Assembly (NCBI GenBank): GCA_025454495.1
Contig: JALOOI010000041.1
Coordinates: 1 to 39,684, forward strand
DNA from: Anaerolineae bacterium
GTDB lineage: Bacteria; Chloroflexota; Anaerolineae; Aggregatilineales; Phototrophicaceae
Length of the DNA stretch: 39,684 nucleotides
Direction: 5' to 3'
Position 1 is the first letter of the stretch; the number at the start of each line of letters is the position of its first letter. The notes under the pieces were generated by a model that saw nothing but the letters and a program-made list of their open reading frames with translations, was not told the origin of the DNA and made no database searches. Positions 21,569 to 31,200 of this stretch are shown in pieces. Made by a program: the position numbers and the translations under genes.

Positions 21569-21601
21569 GCGGGCTGGTGATGGGGTGCCGGGCCGCTCAG
21601 G
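21564..21601. other. Inverted repeat spanning two convergent stop codons
   Basis: CCTGAGCGG (21564-21572) and CCGCTCAGG (21593-21601) form a perfect 9-bp stem with a 20-nt loop. The left arm contains the TGA stop of the YbaK gene. The right arm, read on the minus strand, contains the TGA stop of the Atl gene. There is no T-tract on either side. It may act as a symmetric barrier or 3'-end stabiliser. Confidence 0.55.
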
Positions 21602-21980
21602 GCAGCGTCTGCTCATTCAGCCAGTCATCCAGCCCGTGCCAGCCGTACACCTGCAAATCCACCAGGCCGGCGGCGTTAAACGGCACCCCTTCCTGCTCCA
21701 GCCGGTGGCGCTGCTCCAGCGCGGGGGCGCTGCCGGCCGGCAGGCTGATGCCGCCCCTGCTGTTGATGACGCGCCACCAGGGAAGCTGCGGGCCCACATT
21801 GCGCAGGGCCGCCCCCACCCACCGCGCCCCCAGGCGGCGATACTGGTCGGCATCGTCGCCGTCGGGCACTGGCAGCGCGGCCGCCAGTTGCCCGTAACTG
21901 ACCACCTGGCCGGCCGGAATATGGCGCACGATGAACCAGACGCGGGCGTTATACTGTTTGGGGTTGGGTGGCGACCACAT
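21597..21980 (-). CDS. Alkyltransferase-like (Atl) protein, MGMT family
   Basis: The 127-residue protein is the DNA-binding domain of the O6-alkylguanine-DNA alkyltransferase family. VWFIVRHIPAGQVVSYGQLA (14-33) is the helix-turn-helix region, and GAALRNVG is the recognition segment. The catalytic PCHR of true alkyltransferases is PWWR here (67-70), so tryptophan replaces the acceptor cysteine. That makes it an Atl protein, which binds O6-alkylguanine without repairing it and, in known cases, hands the lesion to nucleotide excision repair. GAGGAG lies seven bases before the ATG and overlaps the stop codon of the upstream Nudix-GNAT gene, so the two are coupled. Confidence 0.9.
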   Translation of the reverse strand: MWSPPNPKQYNARVWFIVRHIPAGQVVSYGQLAAALPVPDGDDADQYRRLGARWVGAALRNVGPQLPWWRVINSRGGISLPAGSAPALEQRHRLEQEGVPFNAAGLVDLQVYGWHGLDDWLNEQTLP

Positions 21981-21991
21981 CCGGTAACTCC

Positions 21992-22861
21992 TCAGCGAAT
22001 TTTGAGCTGCACCAGTTCCAGCGCGTCGAAGCCCAGGGCGGCGTAAAAGGCCCGCGCCTGGTCATTGGCCCGCTGGCGATTGACCCACAGCGCCCGCAGA
22101 TGCAGCGCTCTGGCGCGTTTAAGGACGCTTTCCAGCAGTTCTGCGCCCACGCCGCGCCGCTGGTACGCCGGCAGCACCGCCATATTGTCGATCACGCCCA
22201 CGCTGTCCGTCAGCCCGCGCAGGATGGCCAGCGACACAAAGCCGATAATCAGCGGCACCGGGTCGCCGGTGCAGGCCACGAACACCTCCACAAACGGCGA
22301 TTCCAGCATTCGCAAATGGACGCGCTGCCAGTCGGCTTCCGTCAACTGGCGGTGCGCCGGGATGAGCGCCAGCAGGGCCAGCACCTCATCGGCATCGGCC
22401 GGCAGGAAGGGGCGAATGAGCAGGGCGGGCTTTTCGGGCGGCGGCTGGCTGGCGGGCTGTGTGGTGTGCTGTTCCAGCCAGCGGGCGATCATCTCGCGGT
22501 GGGTGCGAAACGGCAGGCGCGGCAGTTCGTGCGGGGCGAACACGCGCACGGCGGCCGCATCATCGCCCGCCCGCAGCACCCCGCCCACCGGCCGGGCGCG
22601 GTAGAAGATCATAATCCCGCTGACGGGCGGGCCTTCCGGGAAGGAATTGAGCATCGCCAGTTCCACAATGTCAATCTTGAGGCCGGTTTCTTCTTCGGCT
22701 TCGCGCATGGCGGCTTCTTCGGCGCTTTCGTCCGCTTCCACAAAGCCGCCCGGCAGCGCCCACTCGCCTTTGTGCGGCGGATTCCCGCGCTGCACCAGCA
22801 CCACGCCGCCCGCCATCTCGATCACCACGCCCACGCCCGGCACCGGGTTCACATAATGCAC
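21992..22861 (-). CDS. Nudix hydrolase fused to GNAT acetyltransferase
   Basis: The 289-residue frame contains two enzyme domains. Residues about 5-130 are a Nudix hydrolase with the full box G-x5-E-x7-REAEEETGL (about 39-61), which binds metal and cleaves nucleoside-diphosphate derivatives. Residues about 146-289 are a GNAT acetyltransferase, with VIDNMAVLPAYQRRGVGAEL (about 225-244) as the acetyl-CoA motif and ARAFYAALGFDALE near the end. Substrates are unknown. The frame begins at MHYVNPVPG, but codons before it spell RPACENCGYV, the second half of a zinc ribbon, so the original start lay upstream. See the frameshift entry. It lies between rpoD and the Atl gene. Confidence 0.85.
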   Translation of the reverse strand: MHYVNPVPGVGVVIEMAGGVVLVQRGNPPHKGEWALPGGFVEADESAEEAAMREAEEETGLKIDIVELAMLNSFPEGPPVSGIMIFYRARPVGGVLRAGDDAAAVRVFAPHELPRLPFRTHREMIARWLEQHTTQPASQPPPEKPALLIRPFLPADADEVLALLALIPAHRQLTEADWQRVHLRMLESPFVEVFVACTGDPVPLIIGFVSLAILRGLTDSVGVIDNMAVLPAYQRRGVGAELLESVLKRARALHLRALWVNRQRANDQARAFYAALGFDALELVQLKIR

Positions 22862-22946
22862 ATAGCCGCAGTTCTCGCAGGCGGGGCGAATGCGCCCTCA
22901 GCGGCTGCCCGCAGATGGGGCAGTAACGGAGTCGGCGTGCTGGCAT
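22862..22946 (-). pseudogene. Frameshifted N-terminal zinc ribbon of Nudix gene
   Basis: Reading from ATG 22946 on the minus strand gives MPARRLRYCPICGQPL, the first knuckle of a zinc ribbon. The second knuckle, GRIRPACENCGYV, is in the frame of the Nudix gene, shifted by one base. The switch lies near 22895-22899, where the downstream frame has a TGA just before GRIRPAC. The linker between knuckles also looks several residues short. A deletion of 2 or about 17 bases would explain both. It could be a true mutation, an assembly error or, less likely, recoding. A weak GGCGGT stands before ATG 22946. Confidence 0.7.
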
Positions 22947-22969
22947 GAGATTACCGCCATTCGGCGGCG

Positions 22970-24571
22970 CTACATCTCCAGATAATCGCGTAGCTGGCGG
23001 CTGCGGGTGGGGTGGCGCAGTTTACGCAGCGCTTTCGCCTCAATCTGCCGGATGCGCTCACGGGTGACACCAAAATGCTTGCCCACTTCTTCCAGTGTGT
23101 GATCCTGCCCGTCCTGCAACCCAAAACGCATTTGCAGCACTTCGCGCTCGCGGTCGCTGAGCACTCCCAGGGCGGAGCGAATCTGCTCCTTCAAAAGCTG
23201 GCGGCTGGCAGCATCCACCGGGCCCGGCATATTCTCATCCGGGATAAAATCGCCAAGCTGGCTGCTGTCCTCCTGACCAATGGGCATGTCCAGGCTCATC
23301 GGCTCCTGGCTGATGCGCATAATCTTGCGCACTTTCTGGGCCGCGCGGCGTAATTTGCGCGTCAGCGCCGCATCCAGATGCGCCCCTTCGCGCCGCAGCA
23401 GCTTGATGGCATCGCGCTCTTCTTTGGTCAGAAAATCCATCTCCAGGGCGATCTGCTCGGTACTGGGTTCTGCCCCCAGTTTCTGGATCAATTCGCGCTG
23501 AATCCGCATCAGCCGGTTAATCGTCTCCACCATGTGCACCGGAATACGAATGGTGCGGGCCTGGTCGGCGATGGAACGGCTGATCGCCTGGCGAATCCAC
23601 CAGGTGGCATAGGTGCTGAACTTGTAACCCTTGGTATGGTCAAATTTGGCCACTGCCCGCAGCAGCCCGATGTTGCCTTCCTGAATTAAATCCAGAAAGC
23701 TGATGCCGCGGCCCATATAGCGCTTGGCCACGCTGACCACCAGACGCAGGTTGGCGCGGGTGAGCGCTTCGATGGCCGCTTCGGAACGCTGTTCCACCAT
23801 CTCATGGGTATGCCGGGCTTCGTCTTCCGGGTCGTCCATGCTCTCCAGCGCGGTGGTAAAATCCGCCAGCGGCGGAATCTCTTTCTGCTCGCGGAAGTGC
23901 CCGCGCACAAACATCTGAGCATCAAACGGGATCAGGCACAGGCCATGAATAATATCGAAGATTTTGGCGGCGTAGCCCGTCCAGGCATCATCGCGCCCCC
24001 ATTCACGATCCCGGAAATAGGCCCGCAGCAGCGATTTCTGGTCGGCATCCCAGTTGCTGTTGAACATCTGCACTTCGTCCACCAGGTCGCGGAAGTTGGG
24101 CGGTTCCACCTTCAGCTTTTTGGCCATGCGCTGCGCTTCCTGCCATTCCCGCCCGATATACTGGTAGGCGTGGCGGGTAATGTCCAGGTGGCCGGGCAGG
24201 GGCTGCGTTTCGCCGGCCACCTGGTCCAGGCGGGCCAGCTCATCGGTGAGCGTTTCCAGCAGCCGCCCGGCAGCGATCTGGGCGCTGAGCCACATTTCGC
24301 GGTTGGTATCCAGCAGCGGCACCTGGCCGATCTCTTTCAGGTACATCCGCACCGGGTCATCGGCCGGGGCGGCCGCCGCGTAATCTTCTTCCTCTTCTTC
24401 AAAATCGTCGTCGCCCAGGTCTTCCTCTTCGTCCACATCCAGGAAGACATCATCGGTTTCTTCCGGCAGCACATCATCGGGCAAATCTTTTAGCCGTGCT
24501 GGCAGAAAATCATCGTCGTCGTCGCTGCTTTCAAAGTCGTCCAGCTCGTTCTTGATGTCGTCGTTGCTCAT
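22970..24571 (-). CDS. rpoD: RNA polymerase primary sigma factor
   Basis: This 533-residue protein is a group 1 sigma-70 factor. The first 70 residues are a very acidic low-complexity region in place of region 1.1. Region 1.2 starts at [17 protein letters not shown] (about 71-87). Region 2 contains [34 protein letters not shown] and [20 protein letters not shown], which bind core polymerase and the -10 element. Region 4 has [16 protein letters not shown] and [20 protein letters not shown], which bind the -35 element. It directs housekeeping transcription. It follows dnaG by 97 bases on the same strand, as in the macromolecular synthesis operon. No clear promoter is visible in the gap. Confidence 0.97.
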   Translation of the reverse strand: MSNDDIKNELDDFESSDDDDDFLPARLKDLPDDVLPEETDDVFLDVDEEEDLGDDDFEEEEEDYAAAAPADDPVRMYLKEIGQVPLLDTNREMWLSAQIAAGRLLETLTDELARLDQVAGETQPLPGHLDITRHAYQYIGREWQEAQRMAKKLKVEPPNFRDLVDEVQMFNSNWDADQKSLLRAYFRDREWGRDDAWTGYAAKIFDIIHGLCLIPFDAQMFVRGHFREQKEIPPLADFTTALESMDDPEDEARHTHEMVEQRSEAAIEALTRANLRLVVSVAKRYMGRGISFLDLIQEGNIGLLRAVAKFDHTKGYKFSTYATWWIRQAISRSIADQARTIRIPVHMVETINRLMRIQRELIQKLGAEPSTEQIALEMDFLTKEERDAIKLLRREGAHLDAALTRKLRRAAQKVRKIMRISQEPMSLDMPIGQEDSSQLGDFIPDENMPGPVDAASRQLLKEQIRSALGVLSDREREVLQMRFGLQDGQDHTLEEVGKHFGVTRERIRQIEAKALRKLRHPTRSRQLRDYLEM

Positions 24572-24668
24572 AGGCTGCGATTACCTGCCTGGCTGATGCC
24601 GGTCGCTGAGGTCTCAAGGATACAGGATTTAACAGGGATATGCTATGTACACTGCCCGCCAGGCTGAA

Positions 24669-26858
24669 TCAGATGCTGTGCAGGCTGTTCTGGAGCAGGC
24701 GCAGGGCCGTACTGGCGGCGCTGACCTGGCGATGATACTGCGACTGCGCCTCCGGCTCGCTGCTCTCAGCGCTGTGGCGGGCTTCTTGCAGCAGAAAATA
24801 ACGTTCCTGCTGTTCGCGGTGCAGCCGGTGCAGCCGCACCTGGAGCAGGCGTTTTAAAAAGTCGCGCAGCGTTTCGGCGGCCGGGCGTGGCTGCGCTTTC
24901 CCTTTCTTCAAAATATCGTTCATTTCGGCGCTGTAGCGCCCGTTCACGCTGTTCTGGATGTGCGCGTCATCGTCCAGCAGGAGCTGCTCCAGCGCCTCGT
25001 GCAGGGCGCTCTCCAGCGACTGGCGCAGGTAATCCAGCGGCTCGGCATCGTCCTGTTCCACGGCCCGCAGCAGCGCCGCGAACAGCAGCCGGTAATCATG
25101 CTGGCTAAAATCTTCCTCGCACAGGTCGGCCAGCGGTGCGCCGGGCAACTGCGGGTGATCCTGGCCGATCTCGCGCAGTTTGCGGTTGGCGGCATACAGC
25201 GCAGCCGGGTTTTGCAGCAGCATCCGCAGGCAGTAGCCTTCGGCGGCGCGGCTGGCATGGCGTGATGGCAGCGCCGCCCCCCCGGCCGGGAATGCAGCGG
25301 GGGATGGGCCCGGGCCCGGGCGCAGCGGTGCCGCGGGCCGGCCGCCGGGGAAGGGCCCCAGGTAAAAATCGTCGTCTTCCGGCGGCGGCGGGCTGTCGCT
25401 GTCCGGGAAGTAGGGCGGCAGATGGTCCGGCGGGGGGGCGCTGCTGCCGGTGTAGGCCAGCCCCTCGGACGAAAGCTGCTCATTGGCCGGCGGCCGCGGC
25501 GGGGCCGCCCGGCGGCGTTGATCGGCGGCGGTGCGCTGGCGCAGTGTTTCGCCCCAGGCCAGCACGTCGGCTTCGGGCAGGCGCAGCCGCACGGCAAGCT
25601 GCTGCAAATTGTCGCGCCGGTACAGGTTATCCTGGGTGGCGATGAGCAGCGGCAGCAGGCGCTGCGCCACGGCCTGCCGTTCCTGAATGGACGCGCCGGC
25701 CGGCAGGGTGGCCGTCTCCAGATCAATGAGGAAGGTGGCCGCGGGCCGGGCGGCTGCCACCAGCGCCGGCCAGGCCGCCGGCGTTTCCCGCAGGATGTCG
25801 TCCGGGTCTTTGGCATCTTCGAGGTGCAAAATGCGAATATCGACCCCGTGCTGGCCGGTGTAATCGGTGGCCAGGGTGGTGCGGGCCACTTCCAGGCTGC
25901 GGCGGGTGGCGTTTTGCCCGGCGGCATCGGCATCCAGCGCCATGATGATTTTTTTGGTGTAGCGCGGCACCAGCTTTTTAAGCTGCGTTTCGGTGAGGGC
26001 GGTGCCCATCTGCGCCACCACGTTGGCGTAGCCGGCCTGGTGCGCCTGGATGGCATCCATATAGCCTTCGACGATGACCACCAGGCCGCTGCTTTCGATG
26101 GCGGCGCGGGCGCGATCCAGCCCGAACAGCGTTTTGCTCTTATCGAACAGGGCCGACTGCGGCGAATTGAGGTATTTGGGCGTGTCGTCCGGGTGCAGCG
26201 CCCGCGCCCCAAAGCCGGTCACGCGGCCGCGCTCATCCCGGATGGGGATCATCAGCCGGTGGCGAAAGCGATCATACACGCGCCCGGACTCGCTGCGGGT
26301 GGCCAGCCCGGCTTCCAGGATGTCTGCTTCGCTGTAGCCGGTTTGCTTCAGCGCGTCCAGCAGCTTCGTCCAGCCTTCCGGGGCGCAGCCCAGGCCAAAC
26401 TGGCGGATGGTTTCGTCGCTGAAGCCGCGCTGTTCGCGGGTGTAGCGCAGCGCCGCCTGCGCCTGCGGTTCGGCGCTCAGCAGGTGCTGATGATAATAAT
26501 CGGCGGCGGTTTGCAGCAGCCCGCGCAGCCGTTCCAGGCGGGCATCCTGCTCCTTCTGGGCGGGGGTTTGCGGGCGCACTTCCACGCCGGCCAGCTTCCC
26601 CAGTTCCAGCAGCGTTTCGCCAAAGCTCCAGTTGTGCAGCTTCTGGGCGAACTTCAGCACGTCGCCGCCTTCGGCACAGGCCCCAAAGCAGCGCCAGGTT
26701 TGCGTGACCGGGTTAACGACAAACGAGGGCGTTTTTTCGCCGTGAAACGGGCAGCAGGCTTTGTACAGCCGGCCGGCCTTCTTCAAATCTGGCACGTGTC
26801 GCCCGATATAATCGACAATATCCAGACGCTCTTTAATGCGTTCCGTAATGGATGACAT
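24669..26858 (-). CDS. dnaG: DNA primase
   Basis: DnaG makes RNA primers at the replication fork. The 729-residue protein has the N-terminal CHC2 zinc site C36, H39, C57 and C61 (CPFHGEKTPSF and RCFGAC). The TOPRIM catalytic core has E264 (VVIVEGYMDA) and D309 and D311 (MALDADAAGQ). After the core comes a Pro/Gly-rich stretch (about 450-545) that is longer and more disordered than usual, then a helical C-terminal helicase-interaction domain. E. coli DnaG has 581 residues, so the difference is mainly this linker. A consensus promoter lies 27 bases upstream, and rpoD follows downstream. Confidence 0.96.
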   Translation of the reverse strand: MSSITERIKERLDIVDYIGRHVPDLKKAGRLYKACCPFHGEKTPSFVVNPVTQTWRCFGACAEGGDVLKFAQKLHNWSFGETLLELGKLAGVEVRPQTPAQKEQDARLERLRGLLQTAADYYHQHLLSAEPQAQAALRYTREQRGFSDETIRQFGLGCAPEGWTKLLDALKQTGYSEADILEAGLATRSESGRVYDRFRHRLMIPIRDERGRVTGFGARALHPDDTPKYLNSPQSALFDKSKTLFGLDRARAAIESSGLVVIVEGYMDAIQAHQAGYANVVAQMGTALTETQLKKLVPRYTKKIIMALDADAAGQNATRRSLEVARTTLATDYTGQHGVDIRILHLEDAKDPDDILRETPAAWPALVAAARPAATFLIDLETATLPAGASIQERQAVAQRLLPLLIATQDNLYRRDNLQQLAVRLRLPEADVLAWGETLRQRTAADQRRRAAPPRPPANEQLSSEGLAYTGSSAPPPDHLPPYFPDSDSPPPPEDDDFYLGPFPGGRPAAPLRPGPGPSPAAFPAGGAALPSRHASRAAEGYCLRMLLQNPAALYAANRKLREIGQDHPQLPGAPLADLCEEDFSQHDYRLLFAALLRAVEQDDAEPLDYLRQSLESALHEALEQLLLDDDAHIQNSVNGRYSAEMNDILKKGKAQPRPAAETLRDFLKRLLQVRLHRLHREQQERYFLLQEARHSAESSEPEAQSQYHRQVSAASTALRLLQNSLHSI

Positions 26859-26884
26859 GATGATTTCTCGCCGGTTGTAGCAGG

Positions 26885-26913
26885 ATTATAGGGGGGAGCG
26901 GGGCGTGGTGCAA
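26885..26913 (-). promoter_or_regulatory. Consensus promoter of dnaG-rpoD
   Basis: On the minus strand TTGCAC (26913-26908) and a perfect TATAAT (26890-26885) are separated by exactly 17 bp. The start of transcription would fall near 26878, about 20 bases before the dnaG ATG. It is the best sigma-70 promoter in the window and drives the primase and sigma factor genes. Confidence 0.8.
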
Positions 26914-26940
26914 TTGAGCGCCGGTGCGGGGATGGTTAAG

Positions 26941-26971
26941 AAAAAAAACCGGGGTGCTGTTTGCACCCCGG
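26941..26971 (-). terminator. Intrinsic terminator of META gene
   Basis: On the minus strand CCGGGGTGC (26971-26963) and GCACCCCGG (26957-26949) form a perfect 9-bp stem with a 5-nt loop, followed by eight T residues (26948-26941) and then C and TT. It starts 12 bases after the META-gene stop codon. It isolates that gene from the dnaG promoter just downstream. Confidence 0.9.
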
Positions 26972-26982
26972 CAGATGGTGTT

Positions 26983-28071
26983 TTACTGCCCGGCCGTCGC
27001 CACGAACACCAGGCGCGTGCCGTCGTCGGCGGACAGGTACAGCCGCCCGGCGATCAGTTCCAGGCGGGTGCTGGCGGCCAGCGCCGCAAAGTAAGCGCTC
27101 TCCACCGCCAGCACCGGCTCCGCACAGGCCATGCGGGTGCTGACCACCGGCCCGAAGGCGATGTCCGCGCCCGTCAGTGACCACGGGCTGCTGTACTGGT
27201 TGCAGCCGCCGCTGCCGTTGACGGTCAGGCTGTCGGCTGCGTCAAAATTCAGCGTGATGCTGCTGCCTGCGTCCACCGGGGCAGCGTTCAGGCTCTCCAG
27301 CCGCCAGGTGGTGCCGGGCAGGTTGAACTCGCGTTCAAAGACCAGCGTTGCGCCTGCCGTGCCGTAGAAGATCGTCAGCACAGGGCCGTCGATGCGATAC
27401 CCGGTGGCCGCCGCCAGCGCGTTGAGATAAGCGGTTTCCTGCGCCATGACCGCGTCATCCATGCAGGCCATTTCGGTACGCACCGGCGCGGTGAAGGTCA
27501 GCCCGCCGCTATCGGTGGTGTAGCTGCTGCCGTAGCTGTTGCAGCCGCCGCTGCCGGTGGCCGCGCCATCGACGGCAAAGCTCAGGGTGATGTCGCTGCC
27601 GGCTGCCAGATCCGCCCCGTTCAGGCTCACCAGCCGCCAGGTGGTATCCGGCAGCGTCAGCCGCGGGTCGAACACCAGCGTGTCGCCGGTGCTATCGGTC
27701 AGGATAAGCTGCCCGCCGACCAGGCGATAGCCGGTGGCCGCCTGGAGCGCGGCGAAATAGGCCGCTTCCTGCTCCATGATGTCCGGCGCACAGGCCATCA
27801 TGGTGCTAAACAGATCGCTGAAGGCGATGCCCGCGCTGCCGCTGCGGGTGACGGTGCTGCCGTAGCTGTTGCAACTGCCGGTGCCGCCGGCGCTGTTCTG
27901 TGCGCCAAAGCTGAGCGTGATGCTGGTGTCGGCGATGAGGGGCTGGCCCCCCAGGCGCACCAGTTGCCAGTGGGTGCCGATCATATGGTCTGCCTCCTGG
28001 GCCTGCGCCAGCGGTAACGGTACGAGCATGAGCAGCGCCAGCAGGAGCAGGCTAATGGAACGAAAACGCAT
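26983..28071 (-). CDS. Secreted protein with three META domains
   Basis: The 362-residue protein starts with a signal peptide (MRFRSISLLLLALLMLVPLPLAQAQ, cleavage near 25). Three tandem META (HslJ-like) domains of about 110 residues follow. Each opens with TxWxLxSLNG-type sequence, has a GSCNSYGS, GGCNSYGS or GGCNQYSS motif, and has an M-A-C motif (TMMACAPD, TEMACMDD, TRMACAEP). The paired cysteines in each domain suggest disulfides. HslJ-type domains occur in envelope heat-shock and novobiocin-resistance proteins, but their molecular role is not established. AAGGAGA precedes the ATG. It is a monocistronic gene with its own terminator. Confidence 0.9.
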   Translation of the reverse strand: MRFRSISLLLLALLMLVPLPLAQAQEADHMIGTHWQLVRLGGQPLIADTSITLSFGAQNSAGGTGSCNSYGSTVTRSGSAGIAFSDLFSTMMACAPDIMEQEAAYFAALQAATGYRLVGGQLILTDSTGDTLVFDPRLTLPDTTWRLVSLNGADLAAGSDITLSFAVDGAATGSGGCNSYGSSYTTDSGGLTFTAPVRTEMACMDDAVMAQETAYLNALAAATGYRIDGPVLTIFYGTAGATLVFEREFNLPGTTWRLESLNAAPVDAGSSITLNFDAADSLTVNGSGGCNQYSSPWSLTGADIAFGPVVSTRMACAEPVLAVESAYFAALAASTRLELIAGRLYLSADDGTRLVFVATAGQ

Positions 28072-28108
28072 GATACAGGGTCTCCTTACACTCTTCGGGT
28101 TGTGCTGA

Positions 28109-28127
28109 CCGGCCCCCGCGGGGCCGG
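28109..28127. other. GC-rich hairpin upstream of META gene
   Basis: CCGGCCCC (28109-28116) and GGGGCCGG (28120-28127) form a perfect stem with a CGC loop, and flanking A-T adds a ninth pair. It lies in the leader of the META gene, about 40 bases before its ATG. It may affect mRNA stability or translation of the gene. Confidence 0.45.
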
Positions 28128-28194
28128 TGTTGTGTGTTGTGGGATAAGACGGCCGGGCTGCGTGTTTTGTTCCCGGCCGGTGTAAAAAGAGTGC

Positions 28195-28245
28195 AAAAAG
28201 GGGATGTAAGCGGCGGTCCGGCCCGGCATTCCGCTGGCCCGCCGC
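28195..28245 (-). terminator. Candidate terminator of glyS
   Basis: On the minus strand GCGGCGG (28245-28239) pairs with CCGCCGC (28216-28210), with further pairing possible inside the loop. A TTTTT run (28199-28195) follows about ten bases later. It lies 13 bases after the glyS stop. The T-run is farther from the stem than in a classic terminator. Confidence 0.4.
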
Positions 28246-28257
28246 GGGGAAACTGCC

Positions 28258-31200
28258 CTAAAAGCCGCTGAGTTCGCTCAGGTCGGCGCGGCCGTCCTGG
28301 AGGGCGCTGAGCGTTTGCAGCAGCGCCAGCCGATTCTGGCGCACGGCCGGGTCTTCGGCATGAACCAGCACCGCATCGAAGAAGGCCTGAATGGCGGGCA
28401 CGATGGGCGCGAAGGCGTGCAGAAAATCGTCCACGCTGCTGGCCGGGGTGATCTGCGCCGTCACCTGCTGGCAGGCGGCATACAGCGCCTGCTCCTGCGG
28501 CTCCACCAGCGCCGCCGGCTGAAGGGCATAGCGCTGTTTTTCCGGCCGGGTGATGCGCACGCAGCGGGCGAAATTGTCCAGGATCAGCGCCCAGTCGCTG
28601 CGCTGCACCCAGGCCGCAAGCTGCCCGATGTAGCGGTAGGCGCGGGCCGGATTGGTGCCCTGGGCGGCCAGCACGGCCCGCACCACATCCCGCGGGGCGG
28701 TGGTTTCTTCTTCCAGCCAGGCATCCAGCCGCCCGGTGATAAATTCCAGCAGCAGTTCGATGGTCTTCCCGTCCACCGGGATGGGCTGCACGGCCGCGGC
28801 GGCGGCCAGCGCCGGCTTCAGGTCAACATCAAGCTGCTGCCGCACCAAAATTTGCACCACGCCCAGGGCCGCCCGCCGCAGCCCGTAAGGATCGGAGGTG
28901 GCTTTGGGGGCCAGGCCGGCCGCGAACAACCCGGTCAGGCTGTCCAGCTTATCCGCCAGGGCCAGCAGGGTACCGGCGCGGCTGGCGGGCAGGGCATCGC
29001 CGGCGCTGCGCGGCAGCCAGTGTTCAAAGATGGCGCTGGCCACGGCGGCCGGGTAGCCTTCGCGCCGGGCATATTCCCGCCCCATGATGCCCTGGAGCGC
29101 GGTCATCTCCACCACCATGCTGGTGGCCAGATCGGCTTTGGCCAGCGGGGCGGCCTGCTGGGCCGTGGCGATGTCGTCGGCGGTGAGGCCGGGCAGCAGT
29201 GCCGCCAGCGGAGCCACCAGCCGGGCCACGCGCTCATTTTTATCCAGCATACTGCCCAGCTTCTCCTGAAAGGTGAGCGTCGCCAGGCGTGGCAGGCGGT
29301 CTTGCAGCCGCTTTTTGATGTCCTGCTCAAAGAAATAACGGGCATCGGAGAAGCGGGCCGTCAGCACATGCTCGTTGCCGTGGATCACTTTGTCCAGGTG
29401 TTCGGCATCGCCATTACGCACGGCGATAAAACAGGGCAGCAGGTTGCCGGCGGCATCCTGCACCGGGAAATAGCGCTGATGCTTACGCATGACCGTGACC
29501 AGCACTTCCCGCGGCAGCCGCAGGTAATCCGGGTGGAAGGTGCCGCGCAGGGCCATGGGCGCTTCGACCAGGTTCACCACCTCATCCAGCAGGCCGGGGT
29601 CAGCGGGGATGAAGCCATCGACTTCTTTGGCCAGCCCTTCGATCTGGTCGAGGATGATTTCGCGGCGCGTTTCGCGGCTGAGGTAGATGCTGTGCTGCGC
29701 CAGCGCCCCGAAATAGGCATCCGGCGAGCTGACGGCCAGCTCCGGCGAGCCATAGGGGCGCAGCCCGCGGGTGACGTTGCTGCTGGTCAGCCCGGCATAC
29801 TGGAACGGGATCACCGCTGCGCCATACAGCGCCACCAGCCAGCGAATGGGGCGGGAGAAGGTGACGGCCGTCTCGTTCCAGCGCATGGATTTGCCGAATT
29901 TGATGCCGGCGATCAGTTCCGGCAGCGCCTGGCTGAGGACGGTGGTCGCCGGCTGGCCGGCATTGCGGACGCTGGCCACCACATAATCGCCGCCGTCGAT
30001 GTGTTCCACCCGCAGCGCACTAACATCCAGCCCGCGGCCCCGGGCGAAGCCTTCGGCGGCGCGGGTGGGCTGGCCGGCGGCATCAAAAGCGCGGGCGGCC
30101 GGCGGCCCCTTCACCACCAGGTCTTCATCTGGCTGGCGCGGGGCCACCTGGCGGGCATGAACGACGATGCGGCGCGGCGTGGCGTGGACGTGCAGCTCCT
30201 CATGTGCCAGCCGCAGCCCGGCGAACCACTCCGGCACCGTGCGCCGAAGCTGGCTGAGGACTTCATCCACATCGTGCGCCGGCAGTTCTTCCACGCCGAT
30301 CTCCAGCAGCACATCGGCCGCCGCCGTGGGAACCACCGGGTCAGCCGCGGCCGCGGCGCTCTGCGGCGCAGCCCACTGCGGCTGCATCTTCAGCAGCGGG
30401 AAGCCCAGCGACTCGCGTTTATCCAGGTAGGCCCGGGCCACCGTGCGCGTCATGTCGCGCATTCGGCGGAAATAACCGGCGCGTTCCGTCACCCCGATGG
30501 CCCCGCGCGTATCCAGCACATTGAACAGGTGGCTGCATTTCAGCACATAATCATAAGCGCTGATGGTGGCATCGCCTTCCAGCGCCCGGCCCATCTCGCG
30601 CTCATAAGTATCGTAAACCTGCTTCAGCGCTGCCACATCGGCAATATCGAAGTAGTAGCGGCAGTGTTCCACTTCTTCGTTAAAAATGATGTCGGCATAC
30701 GTCAGCCCCGGCAGCCAGTCAATTTGCCACGCCGAGTCCTTGTTTTGCAGCGCCAGCACAATGCGCTCCACGCCATAGGTGATCTCCACCGAGACCGGGT
30801 TCAGTTCCAGCCCGCCCGCCTGCTGAAAATAGGTAAACTGGGTGATCTCCTGGCCATCCAGCCACACTTCCCACCCCAGGCCCCAGGCTCCCAGGGCCGG
30901 CGATTCCCAGTTGTCCTCCACGAAGCGAATATCATGCTCGCGCGGGTTAATGCCCAGGGCTTCCAGCGACTGCAAATACAGTTCCTGCGGGTTGCCGGGG
31001 TCGGGCTTCAGGATGACCTGATACTGATAATATTTCTGCATCCGGTTGGGGTTTTCGCCATAGCGGCCGTCGTCCGGGCGCACACTGGGTTCCACATAGG
31101 CCACGCGCCAGGGTTCCGGGCCCAGCACGCGCAGCAGCGTGGCCGGGTTGCCGGTGCCCGCGCCCACCTGCACATTGTACGGCTCCCAGATCACACAGCC

